From: Pseudoxanthomonas wuyuanensis
Lineage (GTDB): Bacteria; Pseudomonadota; Gammaproteobacteria; Xanthomonadales; Xanthomonadaceae
NCBI RefSeq assembly: GCF_900215535.1
Contig: NZ_OCND01000004.1
Coordinates: 310,001 to 374,000, forward strand
Length of the DNA: 64,000 bases
Direction of reading: 5' to 3'
The notes beneath the pieces are model-generated. The model did no database searches. It was not told the origin of the DNA and saw only the letters and a list, made by a program, of their open reading frames with translations. A program made the translations under genes and the position numbers. Shown piece by piece: positions 25,646 through 33,917 of this stretch (position 1 is its first letter; the number at the start of each line of letters is the position of its first letter).

Positions 25646-26430
25646 GACGTCGATTCCTCGGGCCCCGGGGTTGCAGCGGCAGCGGTTTCCACCGGTCCCC
25701 GGTCCCTGGTCCCCGGTCCCTGTTCTTCATGCAGCTCGCCATCGCGCATGACCAGGATGCGGTCGGCATGCGCGGCCACTTCCGCATCGTGGGTGATCAG
25801 GATGACGGTATGGTTGTCGTCGCGCAGGCGCTTGAACAGCGCCAGGATCTCTTCGCCGGTCTTGCTGTCCAGCGCGCCGGTGGGTTCGTCGGCCAGCAGG
25901 ATCGGCGGCTGGTTGATCAGCGCGCGCGCGATGGCCACGCGCTGCTGTTGGCCGCCGGAAAGCTCGTTGGGCCGGTGGCTGGCGCGCTCGGCCAGTCCCA
26001 CGGCGGCCAGCGCGGCCTGCGCGCGCGCGCTGCGCTCCTGCACGGGCACCTGCGCGTAGCCCAGCGGCATCGCCACGTTTTCCAGCGCGCTCATCCGCGG
26101 CAGCAGATTGAAACCCTGGAACACGAAACCGATCTTGTCGCGGCGCAATTCGGCCAGCATTTCGGCGTCCAGCGTCGAAACGTCGATGCCATCGCAGCGG
26201 TAGCTGCCGGACGACGGCGTGTCCAGGCAACCGATCAGGTTCATCAGCGTCGACTTGCCGGAACCGGACGGTCCCATGATGGCGACGAAATCGCCGCGAT
26301 GGATGCGCATGTCCACATCCTTCAGCGCGACCACTTCCGCCTGGCTACCGGGCGAATAGACCTTGCCCAGCCCGCGGGTCTCGATCACCGGCACCGCATC
26401 GGCGCGTGCATCTGCGGCAGCCGCGCTCAT
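25642..26430 (-). CDS. MacB-type ABC transporter ATP-binding protein
   Basis: 262 residues. Walker A GPSGSGKSTLMNLIGCLD, Q-loop FVFQGFNLLPRMSALENV, signature LSGGQQQRVAIARAL and Walker B PPILLADEPTGALDSKT are intact, typical of the LolD/MacB ATPase group. Beyond the ATPase fold is a low-complexity tail (EEQGPGTRDRGPVETAAAAT) encoded in part by four GGTCCCY heptamers. It overlaps the MFP gene stop and the permease start by four bases each. Confidence 0.92.
   Translation of the reverse strand: MSAAAADARADAVPVIETRGLGKVYSPGSQAEVVALKDVDMRIHRGDFVAIMGPSGSGKSTLMNLIGCLDTPSSGSYRCDGIDVSTLDAEMLAELRRDKIGFVFQGFNLLPRMSALENVAMPLGYAQVPVQERSARAQAALAAVGLAERASHRPNELSGGQQQRVAIARALINQPPILLADEPTGALDSKTGEEILALFKRLRDDNHTVILITHDAEVAAHADRILVMRDGELHEEQGPGTRDRGPVETAAAATPGPEESTS
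25694..25721. repeat. Four heptamer repeats inside the 3' end of the ABC ATPase gene
   Basis: GGTCCCC, GGTCCCT, GGTCCCC, GGTCCCT run without a gap from 25694 to 25721. The 28 bases are not a multiple of three, so every copy gained or lost shifts the reading frame of the ATPase tail. Confidence 0.85.
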
Positions 26431-27959
26431 TCGCGCGCCCGTTCGCCGATCACCACGACATCGCCTTCTCGGATGTCGCCGGAAACCTCGGTGCTGGTGC
26501 CGTCGCTGGCGCCGATGCGCAACTGCGCCATCTGCGGTTTGCCGGCGACCAGCTTGTACAGCGGCGCCCGTTTGGCGCCCAGCAGGTTCTTCAGCTCACC
26601 GTCCCAGCGCGCGGCCTGCGCCTGGCCCAGCGTTGCGCGGAAGGCGGCAAAATCCTGCTGGAAGCGCTCGGCCATGCGCTGGCGCATCTGTCCCTGCTGG
26701 TTGCCGCCGGCGCCACCGCCCATCACGATGCGAGGACCGCCGCCGCCGGGACCGCCGCCGAACATGCTGGCACCGCCCTGCTGGACCTGCGCGATGCGCG
26801 CTGCCTGGCGTTCGCGGATGACGCCGGCCGCCGCGTCGAAAGCCGCCTGCTGTTCCGGCGTGAGCCGCAATTCCTTCGCGACCACGGCAAGATCGTCGAT
26901 GACGCCGCCGCCGCGCTGCATGGCCTGCGGACCGGCCGCAACCGCGCCGGCGTCTTCCTCGGCCTTGGGCTTGTAGCGCAGCGCCGCATTGGTCACCTTG
27001 AGCACGTTGTCGCGCCGGCTGACCTCGATCTCGGCATTGACGGTCAAGCCCGGCAACAGCGTCTCGTCGCTGTTGTCCACGCTGACCACCACCGGATAGG
27101 TGACCACGTTGCTGGTGGTGGTGGCCGATAGCCGGACCTGCTCGACGGTACCGCGGAACTGGCGATCGGCAAACGCGTCGACGGTGAACGACACGCTCTG
27201 CCCCTGCTTGACCTGGCCGATGTCGGCCTCGTCCACCGCCAGTTCGATCTTCATCTTGCGCAGATCCTCGGCGATGGTGAACAGCTCCGGGGCCTGCAGG
27301 CTGGCGGCGACGGTCTGCCCGGGTTCGATGGTCCGGGTCAGCACCACGCCATCGACCGGCGAGCGGATCACGGTCCTGTCCAGGTTGATCCGGGTGGTCT
27401 GGGTGGCGGCGGTCTGCTGGCGAATCTGCGCCTGCGACGAATTGACCTGCGCGCGCGCCTGGTCCAGCGCGGCACGGGCCAGGTCCACATCGCTCTGCGC
27501 GACCAACTGCTGCCTGCCAAGGTCCACTTTGCGCTGGTAGTCCAACTCGGCATTGCGCAGGGTGGCCTGGTATTGCCGCAGCGACGCTTGCGCGCTGGCG
27601 ATCTGCGCCGAACCCTGCTCGATCTGCGCCTCGTAGCTGCTGGGGTCGATCCGCGCCAGCACGTCGCCCTTCTTCACCGGGCTGTTGAAGTCCACCAGCA
27701 CATCGGTGACCTGCCCGGAAATCTGGCTGCCGACGATGACCGTCGAGGTGGCGCTGAGGGTGCCGGTAGCGGAAATGGCCACCCGGATGTTGCCGCGTTC
27801 GACCGTGGCGGTGCGGTAAGCGCTTTCGGCCGCCGCCTTGGCGCGTTGCTGCCAGAACCATCCCGCGCCGGCCAGCAGCGCCAGCGCAACGGCGGCGATA
27901 AGGAGACGCGGAATCAGGGATTTGCGGTTGCGGGGGACACTGCGATGGGGCTGGCTCAT
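26427..27959 (-). CDS. MacA-like periplasmic adaptor (membrane fusion protein) with unusual insert
   Basis: 510 residues, longer than MacA (about 370-400). One N-terminal membrane anchor (LLIAAVALALLAGAGWFW). It has the biotinyl-lipoyl halves around a coiled-coil hairpin, with ISGQVTDVLVDFNSPVKKGD and VDGVVLTRTIEPGQTVAASL, then a beta-barrel with FTVVDAF-like strands. Between the barrel and the final membrane-proximal strands lies an insert of roughly 120-140 residues. It contains LRLTPEQQAAFDAAAGVIRE, a Gly-rich run around residues 395-420 and QDFAAFRATLGQAQAARWDG. The LTPEQQ phrase resembles Spy/CpxP LTxxQ motifs. It is in operon order between the kinase and the ATPase. Confidence 0.85.
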   Translation of the reverse strand: MSQPHRSVPRNRKSLIPRLLIAAVALALLAGAGWFWQQRAKAAAESAYRTATVERGNIRVAISATGTLSATSTVIVGSQISGQVTDVLVDFNSPVKKGDVLARIDPSSYEAQIEQGSAQIASAQASLRQYQATLRNAELDYQRKVDLGRQQLVAQSDVDLARAALDQARAQVNSSQAQIRQQTAATQTTRINLDRTVIRSPVDGVVLTRTIEPGQTVAASLQAPELFTIAEDLRKMKIELAVDEADIGQVKQGQSVSFTVDAFADRQFRGTVEQVRLSATTTSNVVTYPVVVSVDNSDETLLPGLTVNAEIEVSRRDNVLKVTNAALRYKPKAEEDAGAVAAGPQAMQRGGGVIDDLAVVAKELRLTPEQQAAFDAAAGVIRERQAARIAQVQQGGASMFGGGPGGGGPRIVMGGGAGGNQQGQMRQRMAERFQQDFAAFRATLGQAQAARWDGELKNLLGAKRAPLYKLVAGKPQMAQLRIGASDGTSTEVSGDIREGDVVVIGERARE

Positions 27960-28075
27960 GCGGTGAGTCGGCTGGGAGGGGAGTCGGAGGGATTAACGCA
28001 CGGCGGCTGCGGTCGTTGACAACGCATCGGCACGTTCGGTTCCCTGCCGCTCAGCTTGCCTGCCCGGCAGCGGCC

Positions 28076-29347
28076 CTACAGCACGAACCGGATCGACGCC
28101 GTCGTCCCTTCGCCCAGCACGCTGTCCAGTTCCACCTTCCAGCCGAAGCGGTCGCACAACCGGCTGACGATCGACAGCCCCAGTCCGCTGCCCTGCGGCC
28201 GCGACGGATCGGCGCGGTAGAACGGCTCGAACACCCGCGTCATCGATTCGGCCGACATGCCGATGCCGGTATCGCGCACGATCACCCGGTCCGCCTCCAG
28301 AATCACGTCGATGCGGCCCTGATCGGTGTAGCTGCAGGCATTGCGCAGCAGGTTGCTGACCACCACCTGGAACACCCGCGGCGGCGCATGCAGGCGCGGC
28401 TTGGCGTTGCAGGTGACTTCCAGGTCCACCGGCTTGCCAATCAGCAACGCGCGCGCATTGTCGGCCTCGTCCAGCAGCACATCGGCCACATCGAAATCCT
28501 CGCGCTGCGGCTCCACCTCCGCCTCGCGGGCCAGGATCAGGAACGCATCGATCACCGCCTCCATGTCGCGGCCGGCGCGCTGGATGCGCTGCAGCGCGCG
28601 CGCCACCCGCGGCGGCGAATCCTCGGCCATGGCCATGTCGCTGGCCACCCGGATCACCGTCAACGGCGTGCGCAGCTCATGGCTGGCGTCGCGGGTGAAG
28701 TCGCGCTCGCGGGCCACGTGCGCGCTGACGCGCTGGGCCAGGCCATGCAGCGCGGACGCCAGCTGGCGCGCCTCGCCCTGCACTTCCACCGGCAGGCGCT
28801 CGGCCGCCAGCGCGCTGACATCCGGGCGCCGCGGGTCCCACAACGCCACCTGCCGGGCCAGCCAGCTGACCGGCGAAATCAACCGCTTGGACGAACGATA
28901 GGTCAGCCACGAGACCAGGTAGATCGCGATCAGGGTCAGGATGATCGGCAGCGTTCCGAAATAGAACGCCATCCGTTCGGCCTGCGAGCGCAGGAACACC
29001 AGGTACAGGCGCCCGGGCGGTTGTTCGTCGACCAGCACCAGCAGGTCGTCCTGCTTCAGTTCGTGGAAACCGGGCCGCAGGTTGCGCAGGTTTTCCGGCA
29101 GCACCAGGCTGGAATGCCCCTTGACCACCAGGTAGCCGCGCAGGTTGTGGGTGTTGGGCGGCGGCTGCGAGGTCGATGCGCTGTAAAGCTGCCAGAAATG
29201 CGAGGCCTCTTCCTGCAGTGCGGTGTTCATCAGGCTGTGCTTGATGACCGCCGAGACCAGATAGACGCCCAGCACGATCGCAAGACTGACCAGCACCGCC
29301 TGCACGATGAAGGCGATCCGGAGTTTGCGTGGCAGGCCTTGCGGCAT
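28076..29347 (-). CDS. Membrane sensor histidine kinase
   Basis: 423 residues. Two membrane helices (about 8-34 and 148-170) enclose a periplasmic sensor of about 110 residues. HAMP-like linker, then the dimerisation H-box RDASHELRTPLTVIR with the phosphorylated histidine near residue 222. The N-box NLLRNACSYT, DTGIGM, FEPFYRAD and GSGLGLSIV form the ATPase domain. The upstream gene encodes the OmpR-type regulator and the downstream genes the MacAB-like transporter. The pair therefore probably controls that transporter; the signal is not known. Confidence 0.9.
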   Translation of the reverse strand: MPQGLPRKLRIAFIVQAVLVSLAIVLGVYLVSAVIKHSLMNTALQEEASHFWQLYSASTSQPPPNTHNLRGYLVVKGHSSLVLPENLRNLRPGFHELKQDDLLVLVDEQPPGRLYLVFLRSQAERMAFYFGTLPIILTLIAIYLVSWLTYRSSKRLISPVSWLARQVALWDPRRPDVSALAAERLPVEVQGEARQLASALHGLAQRVSAHVARERDFTRDASHELRTPLTVIRVASDMAMAEDSPPRVARALQRIQRAGRDMEAVIDAFLILAREAEVEPQREDFDVADVLLDEADNARALLIGKPVDLEVTCNAKPRLHAPPRVFQVVVSNLLRNACSYTDQGRIDVILEADRVIVRDTGIGMSAESMTRVFEPFYRADPSRPQGSGLGLSIVSRLCDRFGWKVELDSVLGEGTTASIRFVL

Positions 29348-29388
29348 CGGCGCGCTCGTCGGGCGGAACCGGGATTATGCCGCGCGGC

Positions 29389-30090
29389 TCAGCCGATGTC
29401 CGCGATGCGGTAGCCTGCGCTCTGCACGGTGTGCAGCAGCGGCTTGTCGAACGGTTTGTCGATGATCTTGCGCAGGTTGTACAGATGGCTGCGCAACGTA
29501 TCCGAGTCCGGCAGGCCATTGCCCCAGATTTCGCGTTCTATCTCCTGCCGGGTGACCACGCGCGGCGATTCGCGCATCAGGATGGTCAGCAGGCGCAGCC
29601 CTATCGGCGACAGCATCAGTTCGGTGCCGCCGCGGGTGGCGCGCATGCTGACCGGGTCCAGCACCAGATCGGCGACCTTCAATACTTCGGAGCCGACCTG
29701 GCGCCGCTCGCGCCGGATCAGCGCGCGCAGCCGCGCCTCCAGTTCCTGGATGGCGAACGGCTTGGTCAGGTAGTCGTCGGCGCCGGAGCTCAGGCCGGTC
29801 AGTTTGTCGTCCAGGGTGTCGCGTGCGGTCAGCATCAGTACCGGCGTCGACTTGCGCGCTTCGGTGCGCAGCTTCTTGCAGACTTCCATGCCGTCCAGCC
29901 GCGGCAGCATCAGGTCCAGCACCAGCACGTCATAGCTGTTCTCGACCGCCAGCCGGTAGCCGTCCAGACCATCGGTGGCGTAGTCGACCTCGAAGCCGCG
30001 ACCTTCCAGGTATTCCCCGATCATCTCCGAGATGTTGCGGTTGTCCTCGACCACCAGCACCAAGCCGGCCGTTTCCTGAGTGTGGCGCAT
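29389..30090 (-). CDS. OmpR/PhoB-type response regulator
   Basis: 233 residues. The receiver domain has VLVVEDNRNISEMIGEYLEG, the phospho-acceptor aspartate in VLVLDLMLPRLDG near residue 57, and LTKPFAIQELEARL. The C-terminal winged helix ends with LLTILMRESPRVVTRQEIEREIWG and DTLRSHLYNLRKIID. A good ribosome site (AAGGAGA) precedes the ATG. It is the first gene of the five-gene minus-strand unit regulator, kinase, adaptor, ATPase, permease. Confidence 0.92.
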   Translation of the reverse strand: MRHTQETAGLVLVVEDNRNISEMIGEYLEGRGFEVDYATDGLDGYRLAVENSYDVLVLDLMLPRLDGMEVCKKLRTEARKSTPVLMLTARDTLDDKLTGLSSGADDYLTKPFAIQELEARLRALIRRERRQVGSEVLKVADLVLDPVSMRATRGGTELMLSPIGLRLLTILMRESPRVVTRQEIEREIWGNGLPDSDTLRSHLYNLRKIIDKPFDKPLLHTVQSAGYRIADIG

Positions 30091-30109
30091 AACGTCTCCT
30101 TGGGTCTTC

Positions 30110-30123
30110 AGCTTTGTGAAGCT
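30110..30123 (-). promoter_or_regulatory. Candidate operator upstream of the response regulator
   Basis: AGCTT-TGTG-AAGCT is a short perfect inverted repeat about 20 bases upstream of the regulator's start codon, just beyond its ribosome site. Position fits autoregulation; the sequence was not matched to a known box. Confidence 0.25.
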
Positions 30124-30311
30124 AACCCGCTCCTGGTGCAGATCGCGTGAAGACGGTCACGCTGTTCAGCCACCAGTGGCTCACCCAGGCTCCAGCCGCA
30201 GGCCTCGGGCCTTCCCAACCCTCGCTGCGCGGCCGTGGCAGACTCCGCACCCGCCCAAAACCCCGCAACACCCTCTAAACTTGCGCGCCGCCCGCCCTCC
30301 TGTCCGCCTCC

Positions 30312-30650
30312 ATGTCCGCCCGCCTGCTGCCGCTGCTGTTGTTGCTCGGTTCGAACGTCTTCATGACCTTCGCCTGGTACGGCCACCTGAAGTACCGAAG
30401 TTCGCCGCTGGCGCTGGCGATCGTCGCCAGCTGGGGCATCGCTTTTTTTGAGTACACCCTGATGGTGCCGGCCAACCGGCTTGGCAGCACCATCTACTCG
30501 GTCGTGCAATTGAAGACCCTCCAGGAAATCCTGACGCTGGTGGTGTTTGCCGGTTTCTCCACCTGGTATCTGGGCCAGCCGCTGAAGTGGAACCACTACG
30601 CCGCGTTCGCGCTGATCGTCGGCGCAGCGTTTTTGATGTTCTATGAGTGA
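30312..30650 (+). CDS. DMT-superfamily small membrane protein (DUF486)
   Basis: 112 residues with four membrane segments. It matches the DUF486 family: LLLLLGSNVFMTFAWYGHLK, SWGIAFFEYTLMVPANRLGS, LKTLQEILTLVVFAGFS and KWNHYAAFALIVGAAFLMFY. It is related to small multidrug-resistance-like transporters, but no substrate is established. It is transcribed alone, divergent from the two-component operon across 220 bases, and followed by a heptamer repeat array. Confidence 0.85.
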   Translation: MSARLLPLLLLLGSNVFMTFAWYGHLKYRSSPLALAIVASWGIAFFEYTLMVPANRLGSTIYSVVQLKTLQEILTLVVFAGFSTWYLGQPLKWNHYAAFALIVGAAFLMFYE

Positions 30651-30722
30651 AGCAAGCGGAAACGAAGATCTCCAGACCGGGGCCCGACAGGTTTTTCCTC
30701 ATCCATCAGAACCGAAGCGCCC

Positions 30723-30827
30723 CTCACTCCTCACTCCTCACTCCTCACTCCTCACTCCTCATTTCTCGTTTCTCGTTTCTCGTTTCTCGTTTCTCGTTTC
30801 TCGTTTCTCATTTCTCGTTTCTCGCTC
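30723..30827. repeat. Fifteen-unit heptamer array with drifting sequence
   Basis: Fifteen seven-base units run in phase: five CTCACTC, one CTCATTT, six CTCGTTT, one CTCATTT, one CTCGTTT and one CTCGCTC. About two further units of CCCGCTC type follow to 30853. The array fills the gap between the DUF486 gene and the convergent DUF962 gene. The stepwise change of unit along the array records its growth by local duplication. Confidence 0.95.
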
Positions 30828-30853
30828 TCGTCCCCGCTCCCCGCTCCCCGCCT

Positions 30854-31156
30854 TCAGAACCGTATCTTCCCCGTCAGAATGTCCTTGAACATCACCCAGT
30901 CGCCTGCAAACGAATAGAACGGATGCTTGAACGTGGCCGGGCGGTTCTTCTCGAAAAAGAAATGGCCCACCCAGGCGAATCCGTAGCCGCATAGCAGCGC
31001 CGCCAGCAGCCACCAGCCGTTGCGCTGGACGATGGCCCAGGCTACCAGCAGCAGCACGCCGCAACTGCCGACAAAATGCAGCCGCCGCGAGATGCGGTTG
31101 CTGTGCTCGCTGAGGTAGAACGGATAGAACTCGCGAAAACTGGCGAAGCGGCTCAT
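30854..31156 (-). CDS. DUF962/Mpo1-like small membrane protein
   Basis: 100 residues with two to three membrane segments. Family phrases are FREFYPFYLSEHSNRISRRLHFVG (in outline), GYGFAWVGHFFFEKNRPATF and HPFYSFAGDWVMFKDILTGK. The conserved histidines match Mpo1, a yeast iron(II) dioxygenase that shortens 2-hydroxy fatty acids. Bacterial members are uncharacterised. A YnfA gene lies 15 bases upstream on the same strand. Confidence 0.85.
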   Translation of the reverse strand: MSRFASFREFYPFYLSEHSNRISRRLHFVGSCGVLLLVAWAIVQRNGWWLLAALLCGYGFAWVGHFFFEKNRPATFKHPFYSFAGDWVMFKDILTGKIRF

Positions 31157-31171
31157 GTCCCCTCCCGGAGA

Positions 31172-31495
31172 TCAAACGGTTCGCGGCGAAAACATGATGA
31201 CCGCCATCCCGGCCAGGCACAATGCCGCGCCCAGCAGATCCCAGCGGGTGGGCCTGACCGCATCCACGCCCCATAACCAGAAAATCGCCACGGTGACGTA
31301 GACGCCGCCATAGGCGGCATAGACCCGTCCGGACGCGGTGGGATGCAGGCTCAGCAGCCAGGCGAACAATGCCAGGCTCGCCGCGGCCGGCAGCAGCAGC
31401 CAGAGGCTGCCGCCCTTGCGCAGCCACAGGTACGGCAGGTAGCAGCCGACGATTTCGGCCAATGCGGTAACGACGAACAGCAGCAGGGTTTTCAT
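31172..31495 (-). CDS. YnfA/UPF0060 family membrane protein
   Basis: 107 residues from ATG 31495, the usual YnfA length (about 108). Four membrane segments with the signature [19 protein letters not shown] and [20 protein letters not shown]. It is related to small multidrug-resistance proteins; function is unproven. It is followed by the DUF962 gene on the same strand. Confidence 0.9.
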   Translation of the reverse strand: MKTLLLFVVTALAEIVGCYLPYLWLRKGGSLWLLLPAAASLALFAWLLSLHPTASGRVYAAYGGVYVTVAIFWLWGVDAVRPTRWDLLGAALCLAGMAVIMFSPRTV

Positions 31496-31580
31496 GGCGC
31501 CAGTATCCGTCGGCGCGGGCACCTGCGACAGCGCAGGCCGATTCTTGCCCGCCGGCCCCGCGCCTTGCCGCAGAAGCGGC

Positions 31581-31626
31581 GTGAATCGCGATGAAGCTTT
31601 ACCGGTGGTGCTTCATCGCGACTCAC
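31581..31626. repeat. Large imperfect hairpin in the gap between ynfA and mazG
   Basis: GTGAATCGCGATGAAGC (31581-31597) and GCTTCATCGCGACTCAC (31610-31626) pair over 17 positions with one mismatch, around a 12-base loop. The TCGCGA core is shared with the REP elements in this window. It lies downstream of mazG and upstream of ynfA, both minus strand, so it may end mazG transcripts. Confidence 0.6.
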
Positions 31627-31677
31627 CGGCGCCGGCATGCCGACGCCACTCCTGCAGAAAGAGGTCTTCTTGCCCCG

Positions 31678-32490
31678 CTAGTCCATGCGCTCCTGGCGCT
31701 TGACCTGTTGCCACAGCGCTTCCTGGCGCTCAAGCGAAAGCGCCGACAGGCTCGTATCCTCGGCGGCGGCCAACGCTTCCATCGCGCGGAAACGGCGCTC
31801 GAACTTGTGGTTGGCATGGCGCAATGCGGCGCCGGGGTCGACCTTGGCATGCCGGGCCAGATTGGCCGCGACGAACAGCAGGTCGCCGATTTCGTCCTGC
31901 AAACGCGCATGGTTGCCGGCGGTATCGCCGCGGGCGAACTCGGCGCGGACTTCCTCGATCTCCTCGTGCAGCTTGGCGATGACCGGTTCCGGGCCGGGCC
32001 AGTCGAAGCCGACCCCGGCAGCGCGCGACTGCAGCTTCACCGCGCGCTGCCATTCCGGCAGGCCGCGGGAAACGCCGGCCAGCGCCGAACCATCCTGATG
32101 GCCTGCGGCCTGGCGCTCGGCCCGCTTGATGGCCTCCCAGTTGCGGGTCTGCGCATTGGCATCGTCGACGGTATCGTCGCCGAACACATGCGGGTGGCGC
32201 CGCACCATCTTGCCGCAGATCGCCGCCACCACGTCGCCGAAACCGAATGCGCCCTGTTCCTGCGCCATCTGCGCGTGAAATACCACCTGCAGCAGCAGAT
32301 CGCCCAGTTCGTCCTTCAGATCGGCCAGGTCGCCACGGTCGATGGCATCGGCGACTTCGTAGGCCTCCTCGATGGTGTACGGCGCTATCGTCGAGAAATC
32401 CTGCTCGAGATCCCACGGGCAACCGCCGACGGGATCGCGCAGCCGCGCCATGACCGCCAGCAGTGTTGCGATATCGCCGGACTCAGCCAT
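31678..32490 (-). CDS. mazG: Nucleoside triphosphate pyrophosphohydrolase MazG
   Basis: 270 residues from ATG 32490, close to E. coli MazG (263). It hydrolyses NTPs to NMPs, removing aberrant nucleotides and influencing ppGpp. Two MazG repeats are visible. The first has GGCPWDLEQDFSTIAPYTIEE in outline and DLKDELGDLLLQVVFHAQ with the EExxD metal site. The second has IAKLHEEIEEVRAEF and QDEIGDLLFVAANLARH. The start overlaps the end of the cysQ-like gene by eight bases. Confidence 0.93.
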   Translation of the reverse strand: MAESGDIATLLAVMARLRDPVGGCPWDLEQDFSTIAPYTIEEAYEVADAIDRGDLADLKDELGDLLLQVVFHAQMAQEQGAFGFGDVVAAICGKMVRRHPHVFGDDTVDDANAQTRNWEAIKRAERQAAGHQDGSALAGVSRGLPEWQRAVKLQSRAAGVGFDWPGPEPVIAKLHEEIEEVRAEFARGDTAGNHARLQDEIGDLLFVAANLARHAKVDPGAALRHANHKFERRFRAMEALAAAEDTSLSALSLERQEALWQQVKRQERMD

Positions 32491-33304
32491 GCTGCTCGGC
32501 TTCGGCCGCAGCCAGCCAGTCGCGCCATGGCAGCGCCGGGTCGCCCAGTGCGATGAAATCGCCGTTGAGCAGCGTTTCGCGGCGGTTGTAGCGGAACGCA
32601 CGCCCATCCGGCGCCAGCAATGCGCCGCCGGCCGCTTCCAGGATGCACTGCGCCGCCGCCGTATCCCATTCGGAAGTGGGCCCGAAACGCGGGTAGGCAT
32701 CCAGTGCGCCTTCGGCGATGCGGCAGAACTTCAGCGAAGATCCCAGTCCGATGGTTTCGATGTCGCCCATCGCCGCCAGCACCGCCTGGGTACGCGCATC
32801 GCGGTGCGAGCGGCTGGCCGCCACCCGCAGCGGTTGCGTCGCCGGGGCGCGGGTGCGCAGCGGCGTGTCGACCTGGCCTACGCGGCGATACGCGCTGCGG
32901 CCCTGCTCGGCATGCCAGGTTTCGCCGCTCACCGGTGCATGCACGACGCCGAACACGGACTCGTTCTGGGTTACCAGCGCGATATTGACAGTGAACTCGC
33001 CATTGCGTTTGACGAACTCGCGGGTGCCGTCGAGCGGATCGACCAGCCAGTAGGTCGGCCAATGGCTGCGCACCGTCCATGGAATGCTGGCGCCCTCCTC
33101 GGACAACACCGGCCAGGCCGGCGTCAGCCGTTGCAGGCCTTCGCTGATCACCCGGTGCGCGGCCAGATCGGCGGCGGTGAGCGGGCTGGCGTCGGCCTTG
33201 TGCTCGACGTCGAAGGCATGTTCGTAGACTTCAAGAATCGCATCGCCGGCTTCGCGGGCGATGACAAGGACGGCTTCGTGCAGGTCGGCGGTCATCCGGC
33301 TCAT
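32483..33304 (-). CDS. cysQ: 3'(2'),5'-bisphosphate nucleotidase CysQ
   Basis: 273 residues from ATG 33304, whose codon overlaps the upstream nudE stop (ATGA); a start at 33295 is also possible. It belongs to the inositol-monophosphatase fold and removes the 3' phosphate of PAP, a by-product of sulfate assimilation. Metal-site motifs are VLSEEGA, WLVDPLDGTREFVKRNGEFT and TSEWDTAAAQCILEAAGG. It is in the minus-strand unit nudE-cysQ-mazG, each gene overlapping the next. Confidence 0.9.
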   Translation of the reverse strand: MSRMTADLHEAVLVIAREAGDAILEVYEHAFDVEHKADASPLTAADLAAHRVISEGLQRLTPAWPVLSEEGASIPWTVRSHWPTYWLVDPLDGTREFVKRNGEFTVNIALVTQNESVFGVVHAPVSGETWHAEQGRSAYRRVGQVDTPLRTRAPATQPLRVAASRSHRDARTQAVLAAMGDIETIGLGSSLKFCRIAEGALDAYPRFGPTSEWDTAAAQCILEAAGGALLAPDGRAFRYNRRETLLNGDFIALGDPALPWRDWLAAAEAEQHG

Positions 33305-33855
33305 GCGTTGCCACGCAGCCATTCGCGAGCCACAAACAGCGCCGCCAGCGAACGGCCTTCCGAAAAATCCTCGCGCAGCATCAGCTGATCGAGCGCATCA
33401 AGTTTCCACGGCACTACTTCCAACTCCTCCGGTTCGTCCCCGGGCAACCGCTCCGGGTAGAGATCGCGCGCCAATACCAGCCACGACTGATGGTTCATAT
33501 AGGTCGGCGCCAGGCTCATGCTGCGCAGCACGTCGATGCGGCGGGCGCCGTAGCCGGCTTCTTCCTTCAATTCGCGGTCGGCCGCCTGCGCGGGGCTTTC
33601 GCCGGCATCGATGCGGCCTTTGACCAGGCCCAGCTCGTAACGGTGCACGCCGGCGGCGTATTCGCGCACCAGCAGCACCGTTTCATCATCGATCAGCGGC
33701 ACCACCACCACCGCCCCGTGCCCCCTTGCCTTGAGCCGGTGGAAGCGGCGCCGTTCGCCGTTGCTGAACTCCAGATCCAGTTCTTCCACCTGCCGGTCCG
33801 CCGGGCCCTCCAGCCGCTCGGTGATGGCATGGATGGTCGGCAACCGTCGGCTCAT
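33301..33855 (-). CDS. nudE: ADP compounds hydrolase NudE (Nudix)
   Basis: 184 residues from ATG 33855, matching E. coli NudE (186). The Nudix box is GRIDAGESPAQAADRELKEE followed by AG, near residues 98-120. NudE hydrolyses ADP-ribose, NADH and Ap3A. Characteristic surroundings are HGAVVVVPLIDDETVLLVREY and LGLVKGRIDAG. First gene of the nudE-cysQ-mazG unit; divergent from bioA across 62 bases. Confidence 0.9.
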   Translation of the reverse strand: MSRRLPTIHAITERLEGPADRQVEELDLEFSNGERRRFHRLKARGHGAVVVVPLIDDETVLLVREYAAGVHRYELGLVKGRIDAGESPAQAADRELKEEAGYGARRIDVLRSMSLAPTYMNHQSWLVLARDLYPERLPGDEPEELEVVPWKLDALDQLMLREDFSEGRSLAALFVAREWLRGNA

Positions 33856-33905
33856 CGCCCGCACCTCGGGTACTGCGCCGCGCGACGGCAGGGGGACGCG
33901 ACCGA

Positions 33906-33911
33906 TATCAT
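33906..33911 (+). promoter_or_regulatory. Possible -10 element before bioA
   Basis: TATCAT ends six bases before the ATG at 33918, the same distance seen before ksgA and apaG. No matching -35 was identified in the short divergent gap. Confidence 0.3.
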
Positions 33912-33917
33912 GGCGGA

